A stretch of DNA of 64,000 bases from Neobacillus novalis NBRC 102450 (GTDB taxonomy: Bacteria; Bacillota; Bacilli; Bacillales; Cytobacillaceae), in NCBI RefSeq assembly GCF_001591805.1, contig NZ_BCVP01000007.1, positions 124,001 through 188,000 of the forward strand, written 5' to 3'. Positions 8,346 through 17,578 of this stretch are shown here, one piece after another (the stretch's first letter is position 1; every line of letters begins with the position of its first letter). The notes below the pieces were generated by a model, which saw only the letters and a program-made list of their open reading frames with translations, was not told where the DNA came from and did not search any database. Both the position numbers and the translations under genes were made by a program.

Positions 8346-9464
8346 TTATTTTTCTAGCAATGGTTTTGTATCTTTGAATTCAAGTCCATGTGCTTCGGCA
8401 ACCGCTTGGTAGGTTACATACCCATCAAGGGTATTAATCCCTTTTAACAAAGCCTCATTATCCAAACATGCCTTTTTATAGCCTTTATTAGCAATGTCGA
8501 CGGCATACGGAACAGTCACATTTGTTAGCGCAAACGTTGAAGTTCTTGGGACTGCACCAGGCATATTCGCTACTGCGTAATGAACAACGCCATGCTTCAC
8601 ATATGTTGGATTATCGTGTGTCGTGATCCGGTCAGTCGTTTCAAAAATCCCCCCCTGATCGATGGCGATATCAACGACCACGCTGCCTGGTTTCATCGAT
8701 TGAATCATTTCTTCACTAACAAGCTTCGGCGCCTTCGCTCCCGGAATCAGCACAGCACCAATAACCAAATCCGATTCCTTTACAGCTTCGGCAATATTAT
8801 AAGGGTTGGACATTAATGTCGTCACATCAGAGCCGAAAATATCATCCAATTGACGAAGACGGTCAGGATTTAAATCAATAATCGTCACTTTAGCCCCTAA
8901 GCCAATCGCCATTTTGGCTGCATTGGTACCGGCCACACCGCCGCCAATGATTGCTACTTTTCCTCTTTGTACCCCAGGAACACCGGAAAGAAGAATTCCC
9001 ATACCACCATGGACTTTTTCAAGAAATTGCGCGCCGATTTGAGCAGCCATTCTTCCTGCTACTTCACTCATTGGTGTCAATAATGGCAGGCTTCTGTTAG
9101 GTAATTGAACTGTTTCATAAGCAATCCCGACAACTTTATTATCGATTAAGGCTTTGGTTAATTCCGGTTCAGGTGCTAAATGTAAATATGTAAATAAAAT
9201 CAACCCTTCACGGAAATATGGATATTCGTTAGGAAGTGGTTCTTTTACCTTCATAACCATATCCATGGACCAGGCCTCTTCTGCGGTTGCTGCCAGTTTC
9301 GCTCCAGCAGAACGATAATCCTCATCTGTAAAGCCAGAGCCAAGTCCTGCCCCTGTTTCAATAAAAACCTCGTGGCCAAATTTCACAAGGGTTACTACTC
9401 CCGCAGGTGTCATTGCTACTCGGTTTTCATTATTTTTAATTTCTTTAGGTACTCCAATCTGCAT
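8346..9464 (-). CDS. ald: Alanine dehydrogenase
   Basis: A 372-residue NAD-dependent enzyme interconverting L-alanine and pyruvate plus ammonia. It supports growth on alanine and sporulation in Bacillus. Visible are the N-terminal [20 protein letters not shown], catalytic-lysine region [10 protein letters not shown], Rossmann motif [12 protein letters not shown] and [13 protein letters not shown] near the active site. The start is placed at the internal ATG at 9464, seven bases after GGAGG. An ATG 42 bases upstream lacks a ribosome site. Upstream (9465-9734) I see an inverted repeat GAGCTTT/AAAGCTC near 9574-9599 but no clear promoter. In B. subtilis the gene is activated by AdeR, which is not in this window. 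Confidence 0.95.
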   Translation of the reverse strand: MQIGVPKEIKNNENRVAMTPAGVVTLVKFGHEVFIETGAGLGSGFTDEDYRSAGAKLAATAEEAWSMDMVMKVKEPLPNEYPYFREGLILFTYLHLAPEPELTKALIDNKVVGIAYETVQLPNRSLPLLTPMSEVAGRMAAQIGAQFLEKVHGGMGILLSGVPGVQRGKVAIIGGGVAGTNAAKMAIGLGAKVTIIDLNPDRLRQLDDIFGSDVTTLMSNPYNIAEAVKESDLVIGAVLIPGAKAPKLVSEEMIQSMKPGSVVVDIAIDQGGIFETTDRITTHDNPTYVKHGVVHYAVANMPGAVPRTSTFALTNVTVPYAVDIANKGYKKACLDNEALLKGINTLDGYVTYQAVAEAHGLEFKDTKPLLEK

Positions 9465-9684
9465 GCCCTTACCTCCAAATAAATTCATATGAAAAAACCA
9501 AGTCAATATTAATATATCCTTCAGACTAAGGAAAAATGTAACAAGCGATCATCTATATGGTAACACTTTTAAGAGCTTTACCACAAAGGGCAAAGCTCAT
9601 AGCAGCAATCTTAATTAATAAATTCAATTATTCTTTAATTTTTTTAATGAAGTACGTACCACCAAAACCAAATGGCACATAAAA

Positions 9685-9709
9685 GGCTGTCCATATGTAT
9701 AGGACAGCC
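9685..9709 (-). terminator. Terminator of the 52-residue gene
   Basis: GGCTGTCC (9685-9692) pairs with GGACAGCC (9702-9709), followed on the minus strand by TTTTATG. Confidence 0.65.
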
Positions 9710-9734
9710 AGTTACTTTACTATTTTAATTGTCC

Positions 9735-9893
9735 CTACCCTTCAGTTGCAGCGTTATCGTCACTGTCAGCCAAAGCGGTTCCTTTACCAATGAAACCACT
9801 ATTATACGAATCCATAATTTGCTGGCTCACTTCGTTAGTCCCCTGTTCATCAAAATCAAATGTAAATTTATTATTAGGTTCTCGTTTCACCAT
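9735..9893 (-). CDS. Small acidic protein of 52 residues, unknown function
   Basis: A short frame supported by AAAGGAG eight bases before its ATG and by a terminator just after its stop. It begins MVKREPNNKFTFDFDEQG, contains SQQIMDSYNSGFIGKGTALAD and ends in an acidic tail (DSDDNAATEG). There is no signal peptide or membrane helix. The asparagine/aspartate-rich, small, soluble character resembles minor Bacillus sporulation-associated peptides, but I do not recognise a family. Divergent from uspA. Confidence 0.65.
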   Translation of the reverse strand: MVKREPNNKFTFDFDEQGTNEVSQQIMDSYNSGFIGKGTALADSDDNAATEG

Positions 9894-9970
9894 CGATAAA
9901 TCTCCTTTCCACACTAAGCTACCTCATTATTGTTCGAAAAATTGCAACAATTATACGTTGTTAAATATTG

Positions 9971-9976
9971 TATAAT
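9971..9976 (+). promoter_or_regulatory. -10 element of uspA
   Basis: A perfect TATAAT 21 bases before the uspA start. No convincing -35 box lies 16-18 bases upstream, although AACAA/TTGTT forms an inverted repeat there. Confidence 0.4.
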
Positions 9977-9996
9977 TAAGGTAAGGAGATGATTTC

Positions 9997-10446
9997 ATGG
10001 GACTCAAATATCGGAATATTTTAGTCGCAATTGATGGATCGAAGGAAGCAGATTGGGCTTTTAAAAAAGGGATTGAAATTGCAAAAAGAAATAATGCGAA
10101 ATTGCTGTTAGTCCACGTGATTGATGTAAGGTCATTTGCCCTAATTGATGCTTATGACACAGTCATTGGTGACAGGGCAGAAAAGCTGGCAAAAGATATG
10201 CTCGAGAATTATCAATTGAAAGCGATAGAAGCAGGCCTTCAGGAAGTTCAATATGAAATTGATTTTGGTTCACCTAAAGTAAGAATCCCTAGAGAGTTGG
10301 CTAAAAAGCACAAGGTTGATTTAATTATCTGCGGTGCGACCGGAATGAATATGGTGGAAAGAATCTTTATTGGCAGTGTATCAGAACATATCACACGCTA
10401 TGCACCATGTGACGTACTTGTCGTCCGGACCGAAAAAGATTCATAA
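9997..10446 (+). CDS. Universal stress protein, UspA family
   Basis: A 149-residue single-domain Usp. The nucleotide-binding signature is present: ILVAIDGSKEA at the N-terminus and GATGMNMVERIFIGSVSEHI near residues 110-129, which matches the G-2x-G-9x-G(S/T) ATP-binding type. These proteins bind ATP and help survival under stress or stasis. The exact role here is unknown. AAGGAG sits eight bases before the ATG. Monocistronic, with a strong terminator. Confidence 0.92.
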   Translation: MGLKYRNILVAIDGSKEADWAFKKGIEIAKRNNAKLLLVHVIDVRSFALIDAYDTVIGDRAEKLAKDMLENYQLKAIEAGLQEVQYEIDFGSPKVRIPRELAKKHKVDLIICGATGMNMVERIFIGSVSEHITRYAPCDVLVVRTEKDS

Positions 10447-10450
10447 TCGA

Positions 10451-10478
10451 AAGCACGGAGCCAATCGGCTCCGTGCTT
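10451..10478 (+). terminator. Terminator of uspA
   Basis: AAGCACGGAGCC (10451-10462) pairs perfectly with GGCTCCGTGCTT (10467-10478), followed by a T-rich tail. Confidence 0.88.
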
Positions 10479-10567
10479 CTTATTTTACCTAAAATTATCG
10501 TTTTATCGTGAATGGACCTTCAATGTATAGTACAATAATAAATAACTTTTACTTCTTGGAGGAAATT

Positions 10568-10882
10568 ATGAAAGAACATTTTTCTTTCGATCAGCGTCTT
10601 GGCATTTTTCTGCCTGATATGACCGAAGAATGGGACGATTACAGTAAAGATACTCAACAGGAGATTCTGTTTCACTGGGAACAAATCCGCGGGTCCATAC
10701 CCGACCGAATTTTTGAGCTTGAAAATGAGATTAATCATAAACAAGCCCAGCTATCAGATGAAAATAATTTTGCCCGTTCCTGTCAATTGAACTCAGAAAT
10801 AGCAGAACTGGCCTCCATTATCAATGACCTCTGGCTTTGGTACCGTGCCAACCAGACACTTTCGGAAAAAATGCATCAATAG
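10568..10882 (+). CDS. Conserved-looking small coiled-coil protein, unknown function
   Basis: 104 residues, soluble and acidic. After MKEHFSFDQRLGIFLPDMTEEW there is a long helical stretch (about 40-95) with heptad-like spacing (IFELENEINHKQAQL, LNSEIAELASIIND), suggesting a coiled coil. I do not recognise a family. The ATG at 10568 follows TTGGAGG. The in-frame ATG at 10508 has no ribosome site. It shares a bidirectional terminator with moaB. Confidence 0.75.
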   Translation: MKEHFSFDQRLGIFLPDMTEEWDDYSKDTQQEILFHWEQIRGSIPDRIFELENEINHKQAQLSDENNFARSCQLNSEIAELASIINDLWLWYRANQTLSEKMHQ

Positions 10883-10908
10883 AAAACTCCCTTCGATAAG
10901 GGAGTTTT
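10883..10908. terminator. Bidirectional terminator before moaB 3' end
   Basis: AAAACTCCCTT (10883-10893) pairs with AAGGGAGTTTT (10898-10908). Confidence 0.85.
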
Positions 10909-10912
10909 CACT

Positions 10913-11425
10913 TTATAAATCTTTTTTAATTTCTCTTACTACATGACCAATTTCCGGTAGAATTAATTTATTCATTGCCAGTTTCACCGCACCGGATGAA
11001 CCAGGTGTAGAGAATACGGCTTTATTTTTAACCACTCCGGCAATGGCCCGCGAGAGAATGGCGGCCGACCCAATGTCCTCTTGATAGCTCAGCATCCTGA
11101 ATAATTCTCCAAAGCCAACGATTTCTTTCTCAAGCAGGCTTTGAACAGATTCAATTGTTACATCACGCTTGGCAATCCCCGTGCCGCCATTTGTGAGGAT
11201 GACATCAATATCCTCTCGGCCGCATCCCTTTAATATTTCACTTTGAATCGGCTCAGCTTCATCCCTTACAATGACGTAATCCACAACACTATGCCCTGCT
11301 TGTTCGAGCAGTTCCATCATTAGCCTGCCGCTTTTGTCTGTTTCCTGATTTCTCGTATCGCTGACTGTAATGACTTTACAATTAACCGTCTTAGGTGCAA
11401 CACTTTTATGCTCTTGCGTACTCAT
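10913..11425 (-). CDS. moaB: Molybdenum cofactor biosynthesis protein MoaB
   Basis: A 170-residue MogA/MoaB-fold protein that adenylylates or binds molybdopterin during cofactor assembly. Visible are the VITVSDTRN start of the fold, ILTNGGTGIAKRDVT (the GGTG phosphate-binding motif, near residues 96-110) and FSTPGSSGAVKLAMNKLI. GGAG precedes the ATG. It lies two bases downstream of an EcsC-family gene and is probably co-transcribed with it. No other moa/moe genes are in the window. Confidence 0.93.
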   Translation of the reverse strand: MSTQEHKSVAPKTVNCKVITVSDTRNQETDKSGRLMMELLEQAGHSVVDYVIVRDEAEPIQSEILKGCGREDIDVILTNGGTGIAKRDVTIESVQSLLEKEIVGFGELFRMLSYQEDIGSAAILSRAIAGVVKNKAVFSTPGSSGAVKLAMNKLILPEIGHVVREIKKDL

Positions 11426-11427
11426 TG

Positions 11428-12264
11428 TTAAAACTCCTCTTTTTCTTTAAGGTAGCGAAGCTGATAATATTTATGGGCGAGATCCGTTACTTTTCTTGTT
11501 AATTGATAGTTCGTTCCAGCGCCAATCGCCATGCTGACTAGCGGAATTCCTTGAATGACCTTTTTCCGGAACAAAGTTATAACCATCGCTTTTAATAGCT
11601 GCTGGATAGGCTGCTCCAGCCAAGTGATATCAAAAATTTCCTCATTTCCTTCGTAAAAATAATATTCATCGTTCGCTTCCAGCTCAGCCATTAAAGACGC
11701 CCAACCTGCCTTTTGAATCCGCGCCGGCAATGTCGCGGTATGAAACACTTTTAAAGATGTCATCATTTCAAATGGGGTATTCACCTCAAAACCGTAGGTC
11801 ATCGCAATTAATTGCACAACCCTTAAATTTATCACCGCCATTGCTGGAATATCGCTCCCTAAAAGCAGCGATCCGCCTGTACCCGAAAGGCCGCCTTGAG
11901 CAAAGGAATAAAGTCGATGCCTTGCAATTTGCTGCTCTGCTATGTATTGTAACTGGTTGATATCCAGCCGCTTTAAGTCTGTTATTTTTTCTATATCCTC
12001 TTGAAAAATTCTCCCCGAGGCTAGAATTCTTTCCTTTGCATCCATTTGAAGCTGCGAGCCTTGGATTAAACTATGTAGATGAAACAGCCAGCTATCCATG
12101 ACAGAAATGAACTGCCGCTGAACCTTTTCAGGTAATAACGAAAAAGAACGTTCCAAATATTTTTCATATGTTAATTGAAAGTCATTCGCCTCATAATTGA
12201 GTAGGTCCCTTTCCCAATCCCGTATTCCATTCAAAACTTTCGTTTCCCTGTCTGTCAATGGCAT
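11428..12264 (-). CDS. EcsC family protein
   Basis: A 278-residue protein of the EcsC family, named after the third gene of the B. subtilis ecs ABC-transporter operon. The molecular role is unclear. There are alpha-helical segments and a conserved glycine-rich stretch (YSFAQGGLSGTGGSLLLGSDIPAM, described here by its centre near residue 130) that may associate with membrane. The ATG at 12264 is eight bases after AAGGAGG. An in-frame TTG at 12282 overlaps that ribosome site and is rejected. There is no transporter partner nearby. Confidence 0.82.
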   Translation of the reverse strand: MPLTDRETKVLNGIRDWERDLLNYEANDFQLTYEKYLERSFSLLPEKVQRQFISVMDSWLFHLHSLIQGSQLQMDAKERILASGRIFQEDIEKITDLKRLDINQLQYIAEQQIARHRLYSFAQGGLSGTGGSLLLGSDIPAMAVINLRVVQLIAMTYGFEVNTPFEMMTSLKVFHTATLPARIQKAGWASLMAELEANDEYYFYEGNEEIFDITWLEQPIQQLLKAMVITLFRKKVIQGIPLVSMAIGAGTNYQLTRKVTDLAHKYYQLRYLKEKEEF

Positions 12265-12320
12265 CTCGGTCTCCTCCTTCAACGCTTCTATTTCCAGTAT
12301 ATCACAGGAAATAGAACGTT

Positions 12321-12356
12321 AAAAAGGCAAAAGCCATTATCAGCTTTTGCCTTTTT
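12321..12356 (-). terminator. Terminator of ackA
   Basis: AAAAAGGCAAAAGC (12321-12334) pairs with GCTTTTGCCTTTTT (12343-12356). The mirror T-run lies on the minus strand just past the ackA stop. Confidence 0.88.
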
Positions 12357-12366
12357 TCGGTATTGA

Positions 12367-13560
12367 TTAATGAGTATCCGCCAAGCGGACTACATCACGC
12401 GCAATCATAACTTCCTCATTTGTAGGGATGATTATTACTTTAACCGGTGAGTGAGGATAGTTGATAAACGCTTCCTCACCTCTTACCTTATTAAGAGCTG
12501 GATCCCAATAAACGCCCATAAATTCAAGGCCCTTTAAGACATTTTCTCTAATCACGTCACTATTTTCACCAATTCCGGCAGTGAAAATAATCGCATCGAC
12601 ACCATACATCCTGGAAGCATATGAACCAATATATTTATGAATCCGGTTTGCAAACACATCTAACGCCAGCTGTGCCCGCTCATTTCCCTTTTTCGCTTCA
12701 ATTTCAATATCACGTAAGTCGCTTGAAAAACCAGAAACAGCTAACATCCCGCTTTTTTTATTTAGAACATCAAGAACTTCATCTGCTGTCTTACCTGTTT
12801 TCTCCATGATGTATGGAATTAGCGCAGGATCAATATTTCCTGAACGAGTACCCATTGTTACTCCGGCGAGAGGTGTGAAGCCCATCGAGGTATCAATTGA
12901 CTTTCCACCTTCGATGGCAGCAATACTTGCTCCATTCCCAAGGTGACAGGAGATTAAACGCAGCTGTCCAACCGGGCGTCCCAATAATTCCGCTGCCCGC
13001 TGAGAAACATATTTATGGCTTGTTCCATGGAAGCCATACTTTCGAATCCCATATTCCTTATAGTATTGATACGGAAGGCTATATAGAAAAGAACTTTCCG
13101 GCATCGTCTGGTGGAAAGCAGTGTCGAATACTGCAATTGCCGGTACATTCGGAAGCACATCCATGAATGCCTTAATACCAGTAAGATTTGCCGGGTTATG
13201 CAACGGTGCAAGTTCAGATAATTCGTCAATTTTATTTAAAACTGCTTCAGTAATTAGAACAGAGTCGGTAAATGTTTCTCCGCCGTGAACAACACGATGA
13301 CCAATTCCTTCAATCTCGTCCAAGGATTTGATAATACCTAAGGTAGTTAGTTTATCTAAAAGCATTTTTACAGCGACACCATGGTCAGGAATATCAATGA
13401 TTTCTTGGACTTTTTCACCACCGACAGTAATCGTAAACACAGAGTCCTTCAGACCAATTCTTTCGATTAGTCCCTTTGTAATAACTTCTTCGCTCGGCAT
13501 TTCAAATAATTGAAACTTCAATGAAGAACTACCCGCATTAATTGCAATAATTTTTGCCAT
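12367..13560 (-). CDS. ackA: Acetate kinase
   Basis: A 397-residue enzyme converting acetyl phosphate and ADP to acetate and ATP, the last step of acetate overflow in glucose-grown Bacillus. It shows [16 protein letters not shown] at the N-terminus, the second family signature [18 protein letters not shown], and [16 protein letters not shown] lies upstream of the ATG. A cre site about 147 bp upstream, with an intact sigma-A promoter between, indicates activation by CcpA, whose gene lies at 42.9 kb. Confidence 0.97.
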   Translation of the reverse strand: MAKIIAINAGSSSLKFQLFEMPSEEVITKGLIERIGLKDSVFTITVGGEKVQEIIDIPDHGVAVKMLLDKLTTLGIIKSLDEIEGIGHRVVHGGETFTDSVLITEAVLNKIDELSELAPLHNPANLTGIKAFMDVLPNVPAIAVFDTAFHQTMPESSFLYSLPYQYYKEYGIRKYGFHGTSHKYVSQRAAELLGRPVGQLRLISCHLGNGASIAAIEGGKSIDTSMGFTPLAGVTMGTRSGNIDPALIPYIMEKTGKTADEVLDVLNKKSGMLAVSGFSSDLRDIEIEAKKGNERAQLALDVFANRIHKYIGSYASRMYGVDAIIFTAGIGENSDVIRENVLKGLEFMGVYWDPALNKVRGEEAFINYPHSPVKVIIIPTNEEVMIARDVVRLADTH

Positions 13561-13663
13561 TTTTGCTTCCGCTCCTTTTATATAACAACATCGATTCGAA
13601 CCGATTATGTTTAGTACAACTTATTTTGTGCAAACCGACCTTGTTTATTTCCCTCAATTCCTC

Positions 13664-13692
13664 ATTTAATCATTGTCCTTGTGACATTTCAA
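13664..13692 (-). promoter_or_regulatory. Sigma-A promoter of ackA
   Basis: Minus strand: TTGAAA (13687-13692), 17-base spacer, TTAAAT (13664-13669). The start site is predicted near 13657, giving a leader of about 95 bases. Confidence 0.65.
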
Positions 13693-13705
13693 GGAATAAC
13701 CTACT

Positions 13706-13719
13706 TGGGAGCGGTTTCA
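13706..13719 (-). promoter_or_regulatory. CcpA-binding cre site upstream of the ackA promoter
   Basis: TGAAACCGCTCCCA on the minus strand matches TGWNANCGNTNNCA at every defined position. Its centre is near -56 relative to the predicted start, upstream of the -35 box. In B. subtilis the activating ackA cre sits at about this distance. Confidence 0.8.
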
Positions 13720-13763
13720 GATGAAATGAAAATATATTCGAAATTATTATAAAAATAAAAAAA

Positions 13764-13794
13764 GATAAAACTAGGAATTTTAGCTAGTTTTATC
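13764..13794 (-). terminator. Terminator of ytxK
   Basis: GATAAAACTAG (13764-13774) pairs with CTAGTTTTATC (13784-13794), overlapping the ytxK stop codon, with a T-run beyond. Confidence 0.75.
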
Positions 13795-14773
13795 CTTTAT
13801 TCCCCTGGAACCATGTATCCATTTGGGCGAGAATTTTATCCATCTCAACCGCATTTGATAATTTGGGCAATTTTACGAGTAAAGCTTGCTTTGGAGGCTG
13901 AATCCCTTCGCCTTTTTTTTGCAAAATAAAAATACTCTTTGCTGAGCTTTTATTCTTAAACATGCTTTCTGGTAATTGCAAAAGTCCCTGTACGAATGTC
14001 TTATCTCTGATGAATTCATGAAGCTCGGCTGCTTGTTCACTTTCAAATAAACCGCTCGGGATAATAAAGAACAAGTAACCTCCAGGCACAGCAGCCCTGA
14101 CACTTTGCTCAATAAATAAATGGTGTGAATAGGAATGGCCCACACTCGCCTTTAATTGATAATCTGAAGCCCTGACATCGTTCGGATAAAAGCCAACTGG
14201 CAAATCCGCGATAACGGCATCAACTGGCTCGATAAATAATGGCTCCAAGCTATCCTGATTAAATAGCTGTACAGGATGTTCCTGTAAATTCGCATTAACA
14301 TAGGCTAGTTTTATCAAAATGTCATCAATCTCAACACCGATGGATGATACCTCTTTATGTATGTGATTTAAAACGGTTGTTAATAAATTCCCCGTCCCCA
14401 CTGCAGGATCTAGCAAGCGGAAGGATGGCTGGTTCATAAATCTCTCTACTAAATAGCCTACAAGCATCCCAACTGAATCAGGTGTCATTTGATGATTAGG
14501 CTGCACATTTTCTTTCATACCTTTTAAAATCACTAGCTGGTAGGCCTTGCGGATCTCTTCATTCGAATACTTTTCTAAATGAATCTCTTCATATTGTTTT
14601 TTCAGTCTTTTTGCCGTTAATTCACTTAGTTCCTCTTGAAGGATTGAACCTTGAAATAGATTCTCGCCCGTTTCGGCAAGGGCCTCAAGATAGCTGCAGG
14701 ACAATTCCTCTTGTAAAATAAGGGCCGATTCATTAAATAGCGTAAATAGCTGTTCCACTGGAGAAATCATCAT
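13790..14773 (-). CDS. ytxK: Class I SAM-dependent methyltransferase YtxK
   Basis: A 327-residue protein related to type I restriction M subunits. The SAM-binding motif LLDPAVGTGNLLTTVL lies near residues 134-149. Where a DNA adenine methylase has (N/D)PPY, this protein reads ADLPVGFYPND, so the target is uncertain and may not be DNA. The start at 14773 (ATG-ATG) follows GGGGAGG by six bases. Upstream of ackA on the same strand, but a terminator and a separate ackA promoter lie between. Confidence 0.88.
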   Translation of the reverse strand: MMISPVEQLFTLFNESALILQEELSCSYLEALAETGENLFQGSILQEELSELTAKRLKKQYEEIHLEKYSNEEIRKAYQLVILKGMKENVQPNHQMTPDSVGMLVGYLVERFMNQPSFRLLDPAVGTGNLLTTVLNHIHKEVSSIGVEIDDILIKLAYVNANLQEHPVQLFNQDSLEPLFIEPVDAVIADLPVGFYPNDVRASDYQLKASVGHSYSHHLFIEQSVRAAVPGGYLFFIIPSGLFESEQAAELHEFIRDKTFVQGLLQLPESMFKNKSSAKSIFILQKKGEGIQPPKQALLVKLPKLSNAVEMDKILAQMDTWFQGNKG

Positions 14774-14821
14774 ATATTTCCTCCCCATCGTTAAATTTCT
14801 CTATCCATTTAAACAACAACT

Positions 14822-14852
14822 AAGAAGGCCCCGCCTGTGACGAGGCCTTCTT
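14822..14852 (-). terminator. Terminator of tpx
   Basis: AAGAAGGCC (14822-14830) pairs with GGCCTTCTT (14844-14852), just after the tpx stop on the minus strand. Confidence 0.75.
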
Positions 14853-14862
14853 GATTATAAGA

Positions 14863-15363
14863 TTATTTTGCTGCTTTAGCCGCTTCTAGTGCTGCTTCAT
14901 AGTTCGGGTGGTTTGTTGCTTCACTGACATACTCCGCATATGTGACAGTATCGTTTGAATCCACAACAAAAACAGCGCGTGCCAATAGTCTTAACTCCTG
15001 AATAGCTACCCCAAAAGCTTCTCCAAAAGAAAGGTCACGATGATCCGATAATGTTTGCACGTTTTCAATGCCGCTTGCTGCACACCAGCGTTTTTGTGCA
15101 AATGGCAGGTCACAGCTGACAGTTAAGATTTTCACACTTCCAAGCGCATTAGCTTCCTCATTAAAACGGCGGATTTCCGCATCACATACACCAGTATCTA
15201 ATGATGGCACGGAAGTAATTAACCGTACCTGCCCCTTAGTAGAGTCTAAAGTAACTTCCGATAAATCATTTGCCAGGACAGTGAAATTGGGAGCTTTGTC
15301 TCCTACCTTCACTTCATTGCCTAGTAACGTAATCGCTTTTTCCTTAAATGTAACATTTGCCAT
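14863..15363 (-). CDS. tpx: Thiol peroxidase
   Basis: A 166-residue atypical 2-Cys peroxiredoxin that reduces hydroperoxides with thioredoxin. The peroxidatic cysteine is C60 in [12 protein letters not shown] and the resolving cysteine is C94 in KRWCAASG, the positions usual for Tpx. The ATG at 15363 follows AAAGGAGG. The in-frame ATG at 15396 would add 11 residues containing the ribosome site. It has its own sigma-A promoter. Confidence 0.96.
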   Translation of the reverse strand: MANVTFKEKAITLLGNEVKVGDKAPNFTVLANDLSEVTLDSTKGQVRLITSVPSLDTGVCDAEIRRFNEEANALGSVKILTVSCDLPFAQKRWCAASGIENVQTLSDHRDLSFGEAFGVAIQELRLLARAVFVVDSNDTVTYAEYVSEATNHPNYEAALEAAKAAK

Positions 15364-15434
15364 TCTAACATCCTCCTTTGTCGTGGTTAAAGCCATTAAG
15401 TTCTCGCTCTAGTGACTTTAATATGTACAGTGTA

Positions 15435-15463
15435 AATATATCTTTTCAGAGCCATTATTGCAA
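15435..15463 (-). promoter_or_regulatory. Sigma-A promoter of tpx
   Basis: Minus strand: TTGCAA (15458-15463), 17-base spacer, TATATT (15435-15440). Confidence 0.65.
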
Positions 15464-15485
15464 TTATTTGAGCCTTTCATTAAAA

Positions 15486-15518
15486 AAGTTAATCCTCCAA
15501 ATGGCGGAAGATTAACTT
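15486..15518 (-). terminator. Terminator of ytfJ
   Basis: AAGTTAATC (15486-15494) pairs with GATTAACTT (15510-15518), reinforced by CTCC/GGAAG, with a run of T on the minus strand. Confidence 0.85.
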
Positions 15519-15523
15519 ATTAT

Positions 15524-16030
<507 letters not shown>

Positions 16031-16047
16031 GCGCTATTCCTCCTCTT

Positions 16048-16752
16048 TCAAATTGATTTCGTTTTTTCATTTGAAAAATCTGTTTTACTTTTAAAGTGCG
16101 GTTTCCCGCCCTTCCAGAATTTAATCAGTTTTAAACCTGCGAGTATAGCATGCCCGATTCGAAACTGAAAAATACATGTTAACCGGGTCTGAATAACGGC
16201 CGCTTGAAAATGGGGAGTAATTGAAATTTTCGGTGTTGCTTTAAGTGTTAAATAGTGGCTTAGAAGTCCTGTGATACCGCCTTTTATCGCCCATAATGCT
16301 CCGGTTGCCATTCCAGTATAAGCGGCATCCCCCACCCCAATCAGGGATTGCCATTCTATTTTTTTTATCGTAACTTTTTGAAAGAATTTCCGGACAATGA
16401 CATGTAAATTAAAAACGCGGTGCAGCAATTCTTGCGCATTTTTTAAATTAGTCAGCACATCTTTCTTGGTGACTTGGGTTACTTTATGTTCAGGATTTGC
16501 ATCCTTGGCAGGACCTCCACCCATATTAGTATGACTTTTCACTACGATACTCGGGGAATCGTCATCGATTTTGATTAATGGAACATTTATTTTGTATTTT
16601 ATGAGGCCGAACCATACTCTAAACTCGACCTTTAAGTCATCATTGTCGTTATGATGATAATAATTTACAAGAATCGTTAGTTTAGTAAAAATAATCAACA
16701 AGAATAAGAACACTAGAATCGACAAGGAAAGCAGCAGCCAAAACAATTTCAT
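16048..16752 (-). CDS. ytfI: DUF2953 sporulation-associated protein YtfI
   Basis: A 234-residue protein with an N-terminal membrane helix (LLSLSILVFLFLLIIF, about 7-22) followed by a soluble domain typical of DUF2953 (VEFRVWFGLIKYKINVPLI; later YTGMATGALWAIKGGI). In B. subtilis ytfI and ytfJ form one sporulation operon. The function is unknown. GGAAAGG precedes the ATG. Confidence 0.88.
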   Translation of the reverse strand: MKLFWLLLSLSILVFLFLLIIFTKLTILVNYYHHNDNDDLKVEFRVWFGLIKYKINVPLIKIDDDSPSIVVKSHTNMGGGPAKDANPEHKVTQVTKKDVLTNLKNAQELLHRVFNLHVIVRKFFQKVTIKKIEWQSLIGVGDAAYTGMATGALWAIKGGITGLLSHYLTLKATPKISITPHFQAAVIQTRLTCIFQFRIGHAILAGLKLIKFWKGGKPHFKSKTDFSNEKTKSI

Positions 16753-16800
16753 TCACAACCTTTCCGCCTTCTAGTATTCCTTTTTAAGGAAAAAAATAAA

Positions 16801-16823
16801 CCTATCAACTCGTAGTTGATAGG
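16801..16823 (-). terminator. Terminator-like hairpin upstream of ytfI
   Basis: CCTATCAACT (16801-16810), three-base loop, AGTTGATAGG (16814-16823), then TTTATTTTTTT on the minus strand. It probably ends sppA-yteJ transcription. Confidence 0.85.
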
Positions 16824-16866
16824 TCAATTTTTGTGGAAAAGGGGCGGAGCGTCGCATAAACAAATC

Positions 16867-16894
16867 AGTTTAACCAGTTAAAGTGAAAATATAC
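16867..16894 (-). promoter_or_regulatory. Possible sigma-F type promoter before ytfI
   Basis: Minus strand: GTATA (16890-16894) and GGTTAAACT (16867-16875). The -10 fits GGnnAnAnT fully. The 14-base spacer is one short of usual, and a terminator hairpin lies between it and ytfI. The rest of the 16753-17015 gap shows no gene. Confidence 0.35.
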
Positions 16895-17015
16895 ATTTCG
16901 TACTTTGAATAGGTGAAGCCGAGCTATGCTCACACCGCCTTTATTATGTTTGTTTCCTACTCATACAAAATAAATTTCCACGCATGGGTAGGGAGTTGAA
17001 ATTCATGTTAGTTTT

Positions 17016-17564
17016 TTAGCGTTCTACATGAATGACGGTTGTATCAGTGAAGAGGTCATGCAGGCCTTGCTTTTTCGGTAAGAAGGCAACAATGATATAC
17101 CCGAGGATGACCGTTGCCGAAATAAACCGGCCAATCCATTCACGAAAAAGACAAGTTCCCCATGTCAATTTGTTATTATGCAAATCGACTACTTTTAAAC
17201 CAAAGACCATTTTTCCAAGAGTTTGATTAAAGTATTTCGTCATCAGGACAAAATATAAGTAAAAGATCACCGCAGACGCGATGGAAATAGGGGCAAACAT
17301 GTTAAATTCCGTTAATGAAATATCAAGCACGCGAAAGAGCGGCTTAATCAATATCCGTTCAATGCTGCCAACAACAAGTAGATCGAGAAGATAGGCCCAA
17401 AAGCGCATCCAAAAACCGGCGTATCGAATCGGCCAATTCTGTTCAACAGGTGCCCTTTCTGGGGTAAGGACAACAGCATCAAACGCCTCAGATTGATTGT
17501 CCGTCAGATTTAGAGGTGATTCCTTTGATCCATTCCGTTCGTTATGATGTTCATTCGTTTCCAT
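17016..17564 (-). CDS. yteJ: RDD family membrane protein YteJ
   Basis: A 182-residue RDD-family protein with a hydrophilic, Asn/Glu-rich N-terminus (about 1-45) followed by RYAGFWMRFWAYLLDLLVVGS, whose Arg and Asp-Asp-like residues define the family. Further membrane helices lie near 88-108 and 150-170. Its role may be in transport or envelope support. In B. subtilis it is the partner of sppA, and the two together have been linked to resistance to antimicrobial peptides. It lies 14 bases downstream of sppA, so one transcript is likely. Confidence 0.9.
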   Translation of the reverse strand: METNEHHNERNGSKESPLNLTDNQSEAFDAVVLTPERAPVEQNWPIRYAGFWMRFWAYLLDLLVVGSIERILIKPLFRVLDISLTEFNMFAPISIASAVIFYLYFVLMTKYFNQTLGKMVFGLKVVDLHNNKLTWGTCLFREWIGRFISATVILGYIIVAFLPKKQGLHDLFTDTTVIHVER

Positions 17565-17578
17565 ATGGCATGCCCCCC

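Noticed and set aside
12954-13229. 91-residue frame on the minus strand inside ackA
   Set aside because: It is out of frame with a well-supported acetate kinase gene and has no ribosome site.
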